A DNA stretch of 64,000 nt from Acephala macrosclerotiorum (GCA_014904845.1 MU119281.1:124001-188000), one strand, 5' to 3'. Shown: positions 24,707-36,517, numbered from the stretch's first letter. The notes: generated from the letters alone by a model not told the origin. A program made the numbers and translations.

Positions 24707-25576
24707 AGGAGGCTTGTGTGGAAGTGGCTTTCAAAGAATCGGCAAATCTTTTTGCGAGTCGTGACTCTCGCTTTGGAACGACCTAGTGGATTGTCCATCG
24801 TTGCATGTTAGTAAAGAAATGGTAGGATGCTGATCGTCTGAACTCTGAGCCATTCTCTTGTTTGTATTTCTCGTGCTTTCGAGAAGATCATGGTCCAAAT
24901 GGAAGTTGAAAGAGAGGCTGATCGTGGTTGGGTGCGGCGAGAGATACAGAAGGAGCAACAATGAGGAGGCCCACGGCCGCAGAACCCCACACAGCTCCCT
25001 TCAGCGACAACACAAGCGCCTCAGATATCATTACAGAGTAGAAGGCAGAACATGATCAAATCAATCAGTCAAACATTGGTACTTCGAGTTTAGGCGTGAT
25101 AACCTACAAATCAATATGCACTTTCGAGATACTCAAGTAGGAATGGAAGTGCTTTGAAGGCAGTAAATCATGCAAGTCTCGAAACTCTAACATTTGAACG
25201 TTACACTCTAGCGAATTGTGGCTGTGAAGGTCGCAGGGAATACTGGAACTCCAAGAGGCTGAGCAAATTGTGTCTAGGCGTGCTCCCCTGTTGATTGTAG
25301 CGGGGCACGCTGGGGCCTGAAATAAAGCATTCTGTGCCATACTTGGAGGCTGAATGTGCGGCGCGAAGCAGGTTGGCTTCCTTGTTTTGCATTGTGGATT
25401 TCTGAGGTTGGAGGTTTCGAGGTTTGGGAACCTTGGGCGAGGACTAAGGGGAAATCAGCCAGCCAGCCTCAGTTGAAAAGAGGTATTATGTACAAGACGA
25501 GAAGATGTCGAAGCAAGTCGTAATGAGGTAAGCTTCTTCAACGCTACAGGTAGTTGGTCTTTGTTCATGGAATTCA
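24707..25576. other. Intergenic, no supported gene
   Basis: About 870 bp separating the broken membrane-protein gene from the 3' end of BET4. Short overlapping ORFs on both strands show no recognisable protein. Confidence 0.4.
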
Positions 25577-26936
25577 TTATTTTCGTAACGATTCATCAAG
25601 ATCATCCCATCTACCACTTCTCAGAGGATCTAGCTTCCGTAGCTCCGCTAGCCACGCTTGACAGTCTTGCTTCTCATCTCTATCGGGATCTCGCTCCTCT
25701 ATCTGGCATAGCGCCATTGTGTACTCAATCAGAGCATTATATATCCACTTGCAGTCTTCTGCGCCGTCCAGCATGTCTTTCAGGATCGCAAGTTGGCGTA
25801 TAACGTATTCGCTGCGATCGATGGGTGTAAAATTCGGAGTGATGGTTGCATGGCCGACATAGTCTGTCAATGTTGTCATGAGGAATTGGTAATAGAACCA
25901 AGCGGATTGGGCATATGGATATGAGTCGGTGTACATCGCGGATACGATCAGGTCGAATTCTAGCCAAGTCAGCTTAACCCACACGAGGCACGACTTGGGA
26001 ATTACCATCGTCCAAGAATTTCCGCCTTGTGGCCGCATCTGCATTCCGTTCATCCAGCAGTCGTGGGATGAGCTTGCTCCGTCTATGCCAGGCTGAAAAA
26101 TTCGACAGCCCCTTATCACCATGTATCATCTTTGTCGTGTATTCGAACTCCGACTCCACCATGCTCTTGCCATTCAATTTAAGACTCTCTAACTCGGACA
26201 CTACTTTCCTACGATATCCCCAGCCATGGAAGTTTCTACTATCCTTCACAAGCATCTTCCCAACGAGGCCCAGCTCCCGCATCCATAATTCCCTCGCAAC
26301 ATCGGCTTCCAGACGCTTGTTACCCTCCTCAAGCAACCACACTCGATAGTTCCACAGCCAATAACACTTGGGATATTTCAGCATCAGCGGAAACAGGAAG
26401 TCCAAATCCGCCTTGATAATTTCAAGAGTTGTACCATTCCTCCCATGATTCTGGGGGGCGGGGTTCTGCGGGGTCGTACTCGAGACCTCGGACGAAATGG
26501 AAGAAGAGAAGGATAGCTTTTCGGAAAATGTTGTAGGTATGTCGGTCGGAGAAATACTCTGCGACTCCGTCGAGAGCGAGGACGAATCCGAATATTTGGA
26601 GAATAAGCCATAGATTAGCAAACGTCTGCGGACGTTCCATATTGTGTAGTATTCGGGGTTCTTTTTGAGGATTTTTGAGGTGAGTTCGAGGACTTCGACG
26701 GTATACTGGCGCTCTGCGATCTGTTTTCCCGTTAGAATGCCAGTCTGCGAAGAGCCTCCAGCTCACCTTTGCCTTAATCAAATCCTCCAGTTCCCGGTAT
26801 TGTTTGATTTCTCGTTCTTCCTCAATCCGTTCCTGCTCTGTTCGCGGCACAATTGTTTCCGGCCGTGCGACATTATGCTGTCTCAATGATCAGTCCAGCT
26901 TCGCGAACAAAGGCTTGAGTATCATACAGTTGCCAT
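25577..26936 (-). CDS. BET4: Rab geranylgeranyltransferase (type II) alpha subunit
   Basis: BET4, with BET2 and the Rab escort protein MRS6, prenylates C-terminal cysteines of Rab GTPases. Exons 26936-26928, 26877-26767, 26720-26006 and 25959-25577 (introns 50, 46 and 46 bp) give 405 residues. The three-codon first exon ATG GCA ACT is inferred: the frame of exon 2 has no ATG of its own, and GTATGA to GACAG splices phase 0 to give MATHNVARPETIVPRTEQ. Protein prenyltransferase alpha repeats are visible: PEYYTIWNVRRRLL, PKCYWLWNYRVWLL, SRNFHGWGYRRKVV, LSNFSAWHRRSKLI and QSAWFYYQFL. A Ser-rich insert separates repeats 1 and 2. It lies head-to-head with the AMA1-like gene. Confidence 0.92.
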
Positions 26937-26938
26937 GT

Positions 26939-27237
26939 TCAGAACGAGGAGTGTTCTTGCTGGAGGTGACGCTGTTGATGGGATGATGATGCCTGTTTGG
27001 AGGTCCTGGGAAATCACGAGTCAGCAGTCTCACTAGCGCGGGGCTTCACTTAGTCAGGAACGCGCCTTCTTTCAACGTCCGACATTCTTCCTCTCTTTCA
27101 TCGTCCTCAAGGGACAAGAAGGGATCAACATCTTCAACATCTTCAGCATCACTAACAGGAGACAACAGGGACATCAAGCGTTGATTCCTGGTATCTCGTG
27201 GACCTTCCGACCCTTCTGGCGAATAATTGAACAACAT
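26939..27237 (-). CDS. Small acidic hypothetical protein upstream of BET4
   Basis: An ATG at 27237 opens a 63-codon frame with an acidic centre (SDAEDVEDVDPFLSLEDDE). A candidate intron GTGAAG to CCCAG, with a CTGAC branch site, extends it by a Gln/Ser/His-rich tail to TGA at 26939, three bases before the BET4 ATG. The composition looks protein-like but I recognise no family. It could instead be the BET4 leader carrying an upstream ORF. Confidence 0.3.
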
Positions 27238-27408
27238 TCATTGCCATCGATTCCCAGACTGGATTCACATACTTTTCCTGGATTACCCTCACCGTTGGTA
27301 TAATCTCAGGGTTTCATTCATTTTCGTACGAGAGAGAAGAGAGGACAGTCTGCAGCTCATTCGTGGACTATCTTCAGCCTCCTCGAGTCATTCATTCCTT
27401 ATGTCAGC

Positions 27409-29959
27409 ATGGACTTCAGCCGAGACAGCTTGCAATGCTCCAAGAACACCTTCCGGACTGCTAACCCTGTGAACAACTTAGCTACTATCTTCAAAGCACA
27501 CGCCAGCCGTGGTAGTTGGTATGCAGAAAGGCCTTTTTTCTATGACGCTGGTATGTGGTAATTCTATTCCCTCCGCACTCGTCTAACATATCCTAGTACG
27601 ATCGTACTTCCAATGCACTTATCGGCAGCTATCCTCTGTCCAACAACTAGCTACTATCTCAAGTCGCTACGATGGAGCCGATGATGATATATTTAGACAC
27701 ACTGCGGCAGCTACTCTCCCACGGCTCAGACTTCGTGGGAATACTTTCCGTCGCCCATCGCTGAGAACAATTCGAAGCAACTTAAGCATCAAGTCTACCG
27801 GATCCGTCAGATCACCAGATCGTTTTCTCCCAAGCAGACCTTCACTCGACTCAGCGATCGAAAGCTTCCGGGCCAATAAAGATCCCCATACTCTGACAAC
27901 TGACGAGAGACTCCTTCGACACAAGGATGCCAGTCCCGACGCTTTCAATCCGCGCAGGCGTGTTTCTTCTCCAATACCAAAAGCTAATCGGGCAATAATT
28001 AATCGAAGGAATATCTCCGGACGTCGTAGTGGGAGTGGAGGTAGGGCATAGCATAAATTAGGGCCTCGTGGATTGCTAACAACTCCCAGGCGGCAGTGTC
28101 CTCACCTTCCAGAGAGATCCCGCAGCACCCAATGGAGAACGGCAGGTAAGAGCATTGTTCCAAATGATGTCATCTGCTTGACTAATTTATTAAGGTGAGT
28201 ATCGGTACGGTGTGGAGAGTAGGAGGCCTAGCCCCTATCAACGGAGTTGAGGATGGCCAGGGTCGAATGCTTGCAAGTGGCACGAATGCTCCTTTGTACA
28301 CGACGTCGTTCTCCATCCAGCCAAAGACACAAGAAGAAGAGAAAGATAGGCACGAGAGTCGTCTGGCAGACGCACTCGAGCTCGATCGAGTGTCACGAGT
28401 TCTTGAGTTCCGCGAGCAGACCGGGTCTCCTACAAAATCTGTTGGTGGGAACACGCCTCTCAAAGACCAAAATTCCAAGGCCTTTTGGGACGGGACTGAA
28501 TGGGTCTTAGAGGAAACAGGTAGAAGTAAGTTGATTCCATCTCAAAGTTGCACGAATGCTTCGCTGACGATTTACAGAAGCTCCTGTTCCCCAAGAGCAA
28601 CGAATACTACCTTTGGCACCTTTCAAGCAAGTCAACTCTTGCTTATGGTCAATCTTTTACTGACTTCACAGCAGAGTCCTAGATGCTCCCCGCCTTCGAG
28701 ATGACTTCTACTGCTCAGTCCTTGCGTACTCTTCAACCTGCCACACTCTCGCCGTCGGTCTTGGCCCTCTTCTTTACGCATGGTCAGAGATGCAAGGCGT
28801 TCATCTCTTGAATTCGGCACCTGCAAGCCAAGCCTGGCTCACTTCGCTTGCCTTCTCATCTGCTCAAGGCGCCAAGAGCATCCTAGCCTTCGGTAGATCT
28901 GATGGTACCCTCAGTCTTATATCACTTTACGATAGCATATTACCTCGATTTGAAGTTCAGCAGCCATGCCCCGTCGCATGTGTTACTTGGAGACCTCTAG
29001 TCACATTGCGCCCTTCACGATCCCCGCTCACAACCGGTATGCTTGTGAAGACCGAAGACCTGCTCGTTGGCGATGAGGTTGGCAATGTCTACTATTATTC
29101 TGTGGAATGGCCAGAGTTCTGGGAAGTCACTCGCAGTGGCTGGTCTGGGTCAATGACGCTATTGGCCAGGATTTCTGTTCATACCCAACAGATATGTGGC
29201 CTCTCCTTCTCTTTCGACGGCACTTTGTTTGCGACTGGTGGGAACGACAACCTTTGCTGTCTATTCAGGACCAGTGATGTGCTGCACAGAACCCGAGAAG
29301 AATCTAACACAGCCGAGGAGATATTGATCGGCGCTGATGGGATACGGCGCGTTCACACAGTTGCCGGTAGGAACGGAGTCAAGCAAGTCGCAACTGGCTC
29401 CGAACGACATCGATGGATTCATGGTGCTGCAGTCAAGGCAATCGCATTTTGCCCATGGCGCGAAGGTCTGGTTGCTACCGGAGGCGGCAGCAATGACAAA
29501 TGCATACACTTCTTTCACGCATCATCTGGAACATGTTTGGCCACAATCAGTGTCGCTGCTCAGGTTACATCGTTGATCTGGTCGACGACCCGAAGAGAGA
29601 TATGTGCGACCTTTGGCTACGCACAACCAGAACATCCCTACCGCATCGCTGTGTTTTCATGGCCGCAGTGCAAGCAAGTCGCAGCCATACCATGGGAGGG
29701 AGAGCATCGGGCCTTGTATGCCATTCCGTATCCAGGTGGTCCCAACGAGAGTCAAACCAGCAGAGAAGGTGGGCAGGGCATGAGTCGAACAGCCAAAGAG
29801 GGATGCATCGTCGTCGCTTCTAGCGATGAAAGTGTCAAGTTTCATGAAGTTTGGACAGCTAGTCAGAAGGAGACTGCAGGAGGCGAAGGCTTGCTTGGTG
29901 GCAGTGATATTCTCGAGGCCTTGGAAGGCATTGACAAGGAAGGAGACGTCATTAGATAA
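27409..29959 (+). CDS. AMA1: Cdc20-family meiotic APC/C activator, AMA1/Mfr1-like WD40 protein
   Basis: Six exons join in frame: 27409-27550, 27597-28040, 28090-28145, 28195-28525, 28578-28626 and 28672 (or 28675)-29959, giving about 769 residues. DRFLPSR (122-128) is the C-box by which Cdc20/Cdh1 activators bind the APC/C. RVLDAPRLRDDFYCSVLAYS opens the WD40 propeller typical of AMA1/Mfr1, the meiosis-specific activators. WD-like blades follow, including LTSLAFSS, AVKAIAFCPWREGLVATGGG and SDESVKFHEV. Intron 5 begins GC (AA|GCAAGT) and ends at tandem acceptors CAGCAG, so Asn-Arg or Lys may join. The C-terminal part lacks an obvious Ile-Arg tail (it ends VIR with no further residues). Cdc20/Cdh1 is the alternative but fits less well. 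Confidence 0.82.
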
Positions 29960-30753
29960 CTTGGCAATATTTTGGCTGCTCTTCGGCATTGACCCTGGGT
30001 GATCGACCTGGAACTCTGGGGATGCTTACATTCTTTGGTACAGATTGGCGGAGGTGGAGAGAAGAAATTAGAACTCGTGGCGGGACTACATTGTTCTAAA
30101 CATCACAATCAACTCATAACCCAGTGAGAAGTCCTTCTGGTCTCATTGTGATGTGGAGCAGTGCCGAGCCAGGCCTTCTGTTCATTATTCTAGAAATCCA
30201 CCATGCTGAGTAGCGAGAAGCGGTGAGTCCGATGTCGAAGAGCTGGGAGGCTCAGTCATCAGGATCAGTGATTCAACAACCAGGCCCTATTTGTGACTTG
30301 GATTTTTTCCTTCTTGTTCGTAGCTATTCCAATACCCGGCTCGGGTTGCAATTGTTTAACCAATATTGAACAAAGAGATTTTTTTTATTATTATCATGTG
30401 CTCCTACCGTTCAGTTTCAAGTGTACGGACTTCTCTTTCTCGGGCCGAGGGGTTCGTGCAACCAGGGCCTTTGGTTGGTTGATGAAGTTTGCTGCCTCGG
30501 CGTTCGCATGGGATCTTCACAACGAGCACCTCGAGTCTTTGGAAAACCGATGTTTGTTGGTGCTGAGGGAGCGCTTTGAGAGTCATTGCTAGCGAGGTTG
30601 AAATTTTGAAAACGTGAACGAGGTATGACTACTATTGTGGATTGTGTTTGGGGCTGCCGCGCAAGTCAACCACTAGGGAGTTATAAAGGGAAGTTTAGCT
30701 TCAATTAGCGGGTGCCTACCAGCACAATCCAGTGGCCTGCATTAACTACAATC
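29960..30753. other. Intergenic, no supported gene
   Basis: About 790 bp downstream of the AMA1-like gene. One 99-codon frame (30293-30592) has no recognisable features. Confidence 0.4.
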
Positions 30754-31471
30754 ATGGGCTGCACCTCAAGTGCACCTCTCAATACCAGTCCGGCACCTCA
30801 AGCTCACATCAATGCTCCCAAAACATTGCGCACGCCCGACTTACTACCCAACGAAACTCGGAACGCCACCTTGAGGCCCATGGACCTTGCGAGAATTAGC
30901 AACATTGATACTCTATTCCTCGAATACGGGCATTACGTCACAAAAAGACTCATTATGGCTAAGCATTTCCGACCAAACATTTCGCCTGCCGAAGTTGCAG
31001 CGAGGGAAGCTATGTATAAAACAGTCTAACGGCCAGGTTACTTAGACCAGAACCCGATCCGCCGATATGGTTTGAGCCTAAGACTGATATTCTTTACTTT
31101 GCCAATACTCAAACGCTTAAATTGTTTCTGGGTGAGTTTCGGAAGGAATTGCCAACTTTGAATGTGAGGAGAATTGCGGTTGGTTTCCTGAGAAGTCATG
31201 ATGGTGCGACGATTTGTGGGACTCATGAAGATAACTGGTACTGATAACCCATGCGCTGCAAGCTTTCAAGTCTCTGAGAAGGATTTATGATGTAGTGCAT
31301 ACTGATTGTAGGCATGGGATTATCATCTTGCAGAGGATGGCAAAAGCGATTCAGGTGGCTACGAGACAATGGCCAGAGGTATGGCGTGGACGGGAAGATT
31401 TGAGTTTGAGGGAGGATGGTTTGGACATTACTTGGGCGACGAAAGATGAGTTGATGCGGGACCACTTGTGA
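30754..31471 (+). pseudogene. Decayed 2EXR-type protein gene
   Basis: From ATG 30754 one frame runs to TAA near 31027. Sequence in a second frame then reads WFEPKTDILYFANTQTLKLF and on through FRKELPTLNVRRIAVGFLRS. A third frame from about 31245 reads LQAFKSLRRIYDVVHTDCRH to a stop at about 31471. All three match, in order, the intact protein at 34338-35075 (FDPAIDILYFPDIQTL, FRERPAELRALNITRVAV, FGTLQHFYVVVHAQCSHGQE). Two frameshifts, near 31030 and 31225, without splice motifs of adequate length make a pseudogene likelier than a multi-exon gene. Confidence 0.6.
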
Positions 31472-31533
31472 CTTGTGATAAGGCAAGAGTTGTAGAGTCA
31501 GATGAATTGGTGTCGCTTGAGTTCTATCATGAA

Positions 31534-31776
31534 TCAAAGACAGGTTGTATCCTTCTCCCAATATGTTGCTGCAAGCCCGGTCTTGTGAGACTCCTCCACT
31601 TCAAGGTCTTTCGTACTCTGGGACTTGGAGACCGGTTCGTCGTCGTACTCGTATAGCTCCAAGAGCGACTCGAAAGAGTAGCGCTTTTGGATTTTGTTGG
31701 GGATGCTGAGGCCGAGATCTGCGAAGGCTTCTTCCAACGTCTGAGCCGGAGCATTGTGATTGTACGGCAAAGCCAT
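31534..31776 (-). CDS. Small hypothetical protein, 80 residues
   Basis: The single open frame starts at an ATG (MALPYNHNAPAQTLEEAFAD) and is acidic and hydrophilic, with no signal peptide or membrane segment. Amino-acid use looks protein-like (regular Leu/Glu spacing, possible amphipathic helix about residues 13-40). It lies close to the end of the decayed 2EXR gene. I do not recognise it. Confidence 0.35.
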   Translation of the reverse strand: MALPYNHNAPAQTLEEAFADLGLSIPNKIQKRYSFESLLELYEYDDEPVSKSQSTKDLEVEESHKTGLAATYWEKDTTCL

Positions 31777-32839
31777 TGTTCCTTGCCGGCCAGATTGTCA
31801 GTTAATAGCACTTCAATCACTTTGAGGAACTAACAGTTTGATATTGTATCAGCTTAGCTAGTGCTTGTATTTGACTGTTTGTATCGATGGCGATAAAAAG
31901 GCGGAGATGGCTGTGGACAAAATGTAATCTTAGAAATCGTTTTTTAGCTGGAGGGTTAGCGGCGAATAACGGACCTTGATTTATGCGGGCTTAGAAGAAC
32001 CTTTCAGCCCAATTTCTTTACAAGGTACCCAGGAAAGAATGCGACAATTTCACAGTCCCAAGACATCTCGTGGCAATTGTAGCGACACTAGGAAATTTGG
32101 TATGTAGTCACGGGAACTCGGCAGCTGCGCCAATCAGCGTCGTCACCCCCTTTCTTTTGAGCTGCAGACAACAAGCATTTCGCAAGAGTCAAAACGAATG
32201 AAATGACTGTCTTCTTGTGAGAGATTCTGTAAGCTAAAGTACCTTTGCCAAGGATCGAGACTCTTCATTTCCCAGTGTCGATGTTGGGTTACTGCTTCTT
32301 TCTTTGTCCCGTAGCATCATACACTCACTCTTCTTTGCTTCATCCCTGAACCTAGACAACGCTCCGTGTAGATAGGGAAATGTACCTCTAGCTGATACAA
32401 CTTCTGTTGACTAAAAGGTCTAAGATCTGCACATTGACCCTCGATTTGAAGGCCCCCAGTCTGGCCTGTTAGCTTCGAACGGTGAATGTATCCGGTCATC
32501 GAGCTTCAAGACTCTACGGAATTTCCACTTCGACATTCAATTGATAGGATCCTTGTAATATTCCGTGTGCGTTTGATCTTGAGCAAGAAGTACATCACGC
32601 ACTATTCCGTTCAAGTAGCCGTAGCAAATACTCTGCGTCATTAATATCTGTACCTATCTACCTGATACAAGCTCGCAAAGCAAGAACCAATACATGCAAC
32701 GAAAATGAACGGAGGTAAGAGCCCAGCCAACCGCACTTCTGTCACGCACACATATTCTATTCCTGTTCTGTCCCTACAGCTCGATCAACACCGCAAGCCC
32801 TGGCCAAGAAACGCCAGCACGCCCTGCTTCAAAGATCCA
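31777..32839. other. Intergenic, no supported gene
   Basis: About 1.06 kb of ordinary composition. No ORF with recognisable features was seen on either strand. Confidence 0.4.
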
Positions 32840-32990
32840 TCAATCGGTGAACGATCGGCTGTCATATGGAGTATGTATGAGCATCAAATCGATGTAGCAG
32901 ACTTCGGTCTCCTTCAGTGTCTGCTTGACTTGAGCTTTGGTGTTCTCATAGCTAAGGATGCGAAGAAGATTGGGCATCGAAGATGACCAG
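32840..32990 (-). pseudogene. Aldo-keto reductase fragment
   Basis: The minus strand reads SYENTKAQVKQTLKETEVCY followed by IDLMLIHTPY, matching the AKR segment in which a helix (K-QV--SL) precedes the strand bearing YIDL-LIH. The frame stops soon after at TGA about 32840, and only weak similarity is visible upstream. The catalytic Tyr/Lys region is absent, so this is a remnant, not an enzyme gene. Confidence 0.5.
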
Positions 32991-33081
32991 ATCCCATTGT
33001 AGTATTGACCATAACATTGCCACTGTAAAACTTCAGAAGAGTGTGTCCGGGCATAGGAAAATGCGTCACAGTAAACGCCAG

Positions 33082-33820
33082 CTACCCCCAGCTCCCTATT
33101 TGGTCTCCATCTAGGGCTCCCAACCATTTGCACGTCCCAGTCTGAGAAGTCTCACTTCGGCTGTGCTTGTGAAAGCTACCATCATGTCGCGTTGTAATTT
33201 GTAAAAGCTGCTTTGGGTGCCGGCCCGCCCCAATGTTCGTGTGAAATATATGGATGGCTGGATACAGAGAATTGACGATTGGGTATTGATGTACGGAGTT
33301 TGTGTTATACAGAATGAGATGGCCTGCTTCGATTGCGCTGCTTTTCTCAATAAGGGCTGTGAAGTCCGGTGTTGACCATGCCATTTTGCCCCAGACCCAG
33401 GAGTCTCTGGTAATCATCCGGCCTGATTCAGCTGCAAGACCGTGTTAGAACCTGAACTTTGTGATAATATCAGGATATGGAAAGGAGAGGTGTAGGGGGG
33501 GGGGAAAGCAGCGCAAGATACCACGTACCGATTTGGCTTCTGGAAGAAATCGCCGCTGAATTTGAGCATATTAATAAGCGGAGGAAAGGAAACCAGATTC
33601 TCCGTTCTCCATAATTGTAACGTATTCTTCTCCTGTGACTTGGTCGTCTTGGAGGGCAAGGGATCTAGCAAGGAAGTCGGTGGCTGTTTGTACTGTATAG
33701 ATCCAACAAATTAGAAAACTCTATTTGCTTCATGGGGCTGGTACAGTACCTTTGTTGAGGCGCTGGGTATCTTTTCATAGCTTATGTGCTACGTCTTCCA
33801 TTTGGTCAAACTTTGAGGTG
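33082..33820 (-). pseudogene. Unrecognised, broken protein gene
   Basis: Several minus-strand segments look coding and follow each other: QTATDFLARSLALQDDQVTG and EEYVTIMENGESGFLSSAY, an in-frame TAA, then (after a possible intron GTACGT to CAG) MITRDSWVWGKMAWSTPDFT and a LYNTNSVHQYPIVNSLYP stretch. The frame then shifts to SSFYKLQRDMMVAFTSTAEV. A splice upstream (GTACTG to ATACAG) links a MEDVAHKL segment that also holds a TGA. One frameshift and two stops indicate decay. I do not recognise the family. Confidence 0.4.
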
Positions 33821-34337
33821 CAGGTGGCGGAAAATGAATATCGGGGCTGCATCGTTTCGGGAGTTGACTGTTACAATGAGCGATGTATTTATGAAGAGTC
33901 TATGAGAGATACCTTTAGTTTTCAGGCCAAGATGGTTTATTATTTCTGGAAAACAATTTACATCTGCGCCAGTACGCAATTTTGATATTATCAATTCTCG
34001 CATAAGCAGTTCTGGGAGTTCACTTTGGTATTAGCTTCGTTCGACGGCGAATGAGGGTCCTTGATTTATACGGAGACTGACTGAATTTTTTCTCCAGCCT
34101 TGCAACATTATTTAAATTGGTGAGCTCATTCGGAATTTTCAATCTCTAAGCCACTGGATCTTCATTCCAACACATTCAACAGTCAATTACTTCCGAACGC
34201 TCAACTGGCCGCTCTACCTATCCATGTCCCTTCAAAGGTACTATTTCAACCCACTAGATTCCAATAAAAAAACTCGATGCTAACACAACTGCTACTTCAG
34301 ACTGCCTTCAGGAACCTACTTCTGCCCAAACTCAACA

Positions 34338-35075
34338 ATGAGCAATCCGACCGCTTCTTCCGCAAGCTCTGTGCAGGCAAATGGTTTCCAACCTTTCGAT
34401 CGGCTACCCCTTGAGCTCCAAATCAAAGTCTGGGAGAATACGGGAACACCTGGAGTTGTCGAAATTCGAGCCATTGGGCCTGCCGACCAACCTACCAACG
34501 AAAAACCCCTCGCTGCCACCAGAATCTTTGCATCAACAGCTGCACAAGCCAATTCGAGCGCTCGAGATGCGATCTCCAACCCAATTCCACTACACTTTGA
34601 GCAGTACCTCGGCACCGCCGTTCGATTCGACCCTGCTATCGACATCCTATATTTCCCAGACATTCAAACCCTCTCCTCCTTTGTCTCCAAGTTTCGAGAG
34701 CGCCCTGCTGAGTTGAGAGCCTTGAATATCACTCGAGTGGCTGTCCAATTCACTGGCATACCGCAGGGCGACTTTCGTTGCGTGGCCCTCGATCGCGACA
34801 GACATGAACACTGCACCCACGCCCGTAATCGACCCTTCATCTGCAATGGCATACGCAGCTTTGGAACTCTACAACATTTCTATGTAGTGGTCCATGCCCA
34901 ATGCAGCCACGGCCAAGAGGTTTTGCAGAATATCACAGCGGCGATGGTAGCTTTCAGGGCAAAATGTGTGCAGATTTGGCAAGGCTTGGCAGCACAAGGC
35001 TTTCAGGTTAATCAATGGGCTGTTCCAGCATACACGACATGCACGAAGACGGCATTGATCTCTACACATCTATAA
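34338..35075 (+). CDS. 2EXR-domain protein
   Basis: A single exon of 245 codons starts at an ATG after AACA. The N-terminal FDRLPLELQIKVWENT and VVEIRA match the 2EXR pattern (F--LP-ELR--IW-- then PR-V-I). LHFEQYLGTAVRFDPAIDIL with YFPDIQTLSSF is the middle portion typical of the family. Length is in the usual 200-350 range. 2EXR proteins are numerous in leotiomycetes and other Pezizomycotina and have no established role. A decayed relative with the same block order lies 3 kb upstream (30754-31471), suggesting tandem duplication. Confidence 0.75.
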   Translation: MSNPTASSASSVQANGFQPFDRLPLELQIKVWENTGTPGVVEIRAIGPADQPTNEKPLAATRIFASTAAQANSSARDAISNPIPLHFEQYLGTAVRFDPAIDILYFPDIQTLSSFVSKFRERPAELRALNITRVAVQFTGIPQGDFRCVALDRDRHEHCTHARNRPFICNGIRSFGTLQHFYVVVHAQCSHGQEVLQNITAAMVAFRAKCVQIWQGLAAQGFQVNQWAVPAYTTCTKTALISTHL

Positions 35076-36127
35076 TGGAGCAATTCGAGACTAGGAAATG
35101 GAAGGGTGGATTCTGGTGTATCACGAGATCTCGCCACGAGGGCCAATGAGCGTCGCCGCCCCCTTTCTTCTTACTGGCTTGGCTTCCCCCCCTTTCTGAT
35201 GTCATTTGGATTGATGATGGATGAAATCATTGTATGCTCTTTCAGACTGTTCAGATTAGATAACAATGCAATGATTCTATACCTTTTGAAGTCCACAATT
35301 AAGAACTTAGACCCTTCAGCCGATCGAATAAGGTACTTTTGGATACCTCTTGTAGTGGAATAATCATGGACGGATAATACCTTATAGAATTTTTTTTTTT
35401 TAAAAAAAAAAAAACTGACAAAGACAGAAAGGATTGAAGAAAGAAGCTTGGGCCGCTTGCTTGCGAGGATCAAGGTAGAAGGACTGAATTGGAGCTAGTT
35501 CGCTTGGCGACTAAGCAAGAGCGAATTTTGCAGGCGCTTTCTCACACTTCCATGCCAAAACACTTTAAAGAAAACAACAAAGGACAGGAAGCATTCAACC
35601 ACGAACCGCAACCCCAGGATTCAAGATAAGTAAGCCTTGGGTGCCTGCTGTGTACGTAATTTTCCCCGATTGGTCAAATTGCTTACTTGAACTTACTTGC
35701 AGCTCCCTCTGTGGAGGTACTCGACGCCTTTCAGAACCTCGATCTTGCCAAGTGTTACCACCTCTCGCCACCCATAGCCATTAATACCTTCTCTCAGTAG
35801 CTCGAAGACACTATTTGCCTCCGAAACGACAAACTGCTTGGTCGACACGCCGGAACAGAAGGTCGCCTGGAGCTCAGAGTCGAGGAACAAGGACCGCCCC
35901 TTGGCCAGAACGTGGTGCTGAACCCACAGTGATGCGAACCGCGGTCCGTATGCGGAAAACCAACAAGTAACAAAGCGCATTTGCACACGTAAAGCAATCA
36001 GGTGGATTCCGAACAGTGGGTGAGCCCGATCCATGTTGGCACTTTCTCAGAGTGAAAATTCGGCCCAAAGAAAGCTGCCAAGCTCATGATTTTCAAGAAT
36101 TGCACCCTTCTTCAGAGAGTTAGCTAG
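35076..36127. other. Intergenic with ambiguous coding traces
   Basis: Contains a T-run/A-run palindromic low-complexity tract (35390-35413). Overlapping open frames at 35693-36034 (minus) and about 35704-35950 (plus, with one TAG) both look weakly coding: the plus frame reads VEVLDAFQNLDLAKCYHLSP, the minus one FVVSEANSVFELLREGINGY. I cannot decide between them. Confidence 0.3.
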
Positions 36128-36145
36128 TATCAATAGCTGACTTCC
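36128..36145 (+). promoter_or_regulatory. Array unit 1 promoter (degenerate TATA)
   Basis: TATCAATAGCTGACTTCC, followed at the same spacing as in unit 2 by AGCTTC--AATAGTACAAC. Unit 1 has no recognisable coding exon and is only about 320 bp long, so it is probably a truncated copy. Confidence 0.4.
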
Positions 36146-36449
36146 CAAGCTTCCTAATAGTACAACCTTCGATCTCTTCTACGCCAAGTATACGTGCCGC
36201 GAATGCCGTTGAAGTTGGTGTTGCGAGCCAGCAGAGAGTTAGACTATCGGTCGCAAAGGCATTGATACCATTGACGGGCCTAGATCTACATTTACTCTAC
36301 AGAGAGCAACTTCAAAGGCGAGACTAACTACACATCGAGGGGCTTTGGAATCTGTAGAACTTATGGCAATCCTACTTCCAAGGTGAATATTTAATCCAGG
36401 TTTGATCGACCCCTCGAGAAATACAAGCTTGGGAAGGGTCTGGAGGGTG

Positions 36450-36467
36450 TATAAAACTGACTGACCG
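36450..36467 (+). promoter_or_regulatory. Array unit 2 promoter
   Basis: TATAAAACTGACTGACC, 74 bp before the GTAAGT donor at 36524. Confidence 0.5.
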
Positions 36468-36517
36468 AGCTTCAGAAATAGTACAACGATGAACAAAATC
36501 TTTCTCTCTTAGTCTCT

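Noticed and set aside
35550..35700. A seventh array unit upstream of unit 1 (ATGCCAAAACACTTT resembles the start of the unit 3 intron)
   Set aside because: No TATA-CTGAC module at the right distance, and the possible intron is only 73 bp; the similarity is too short.
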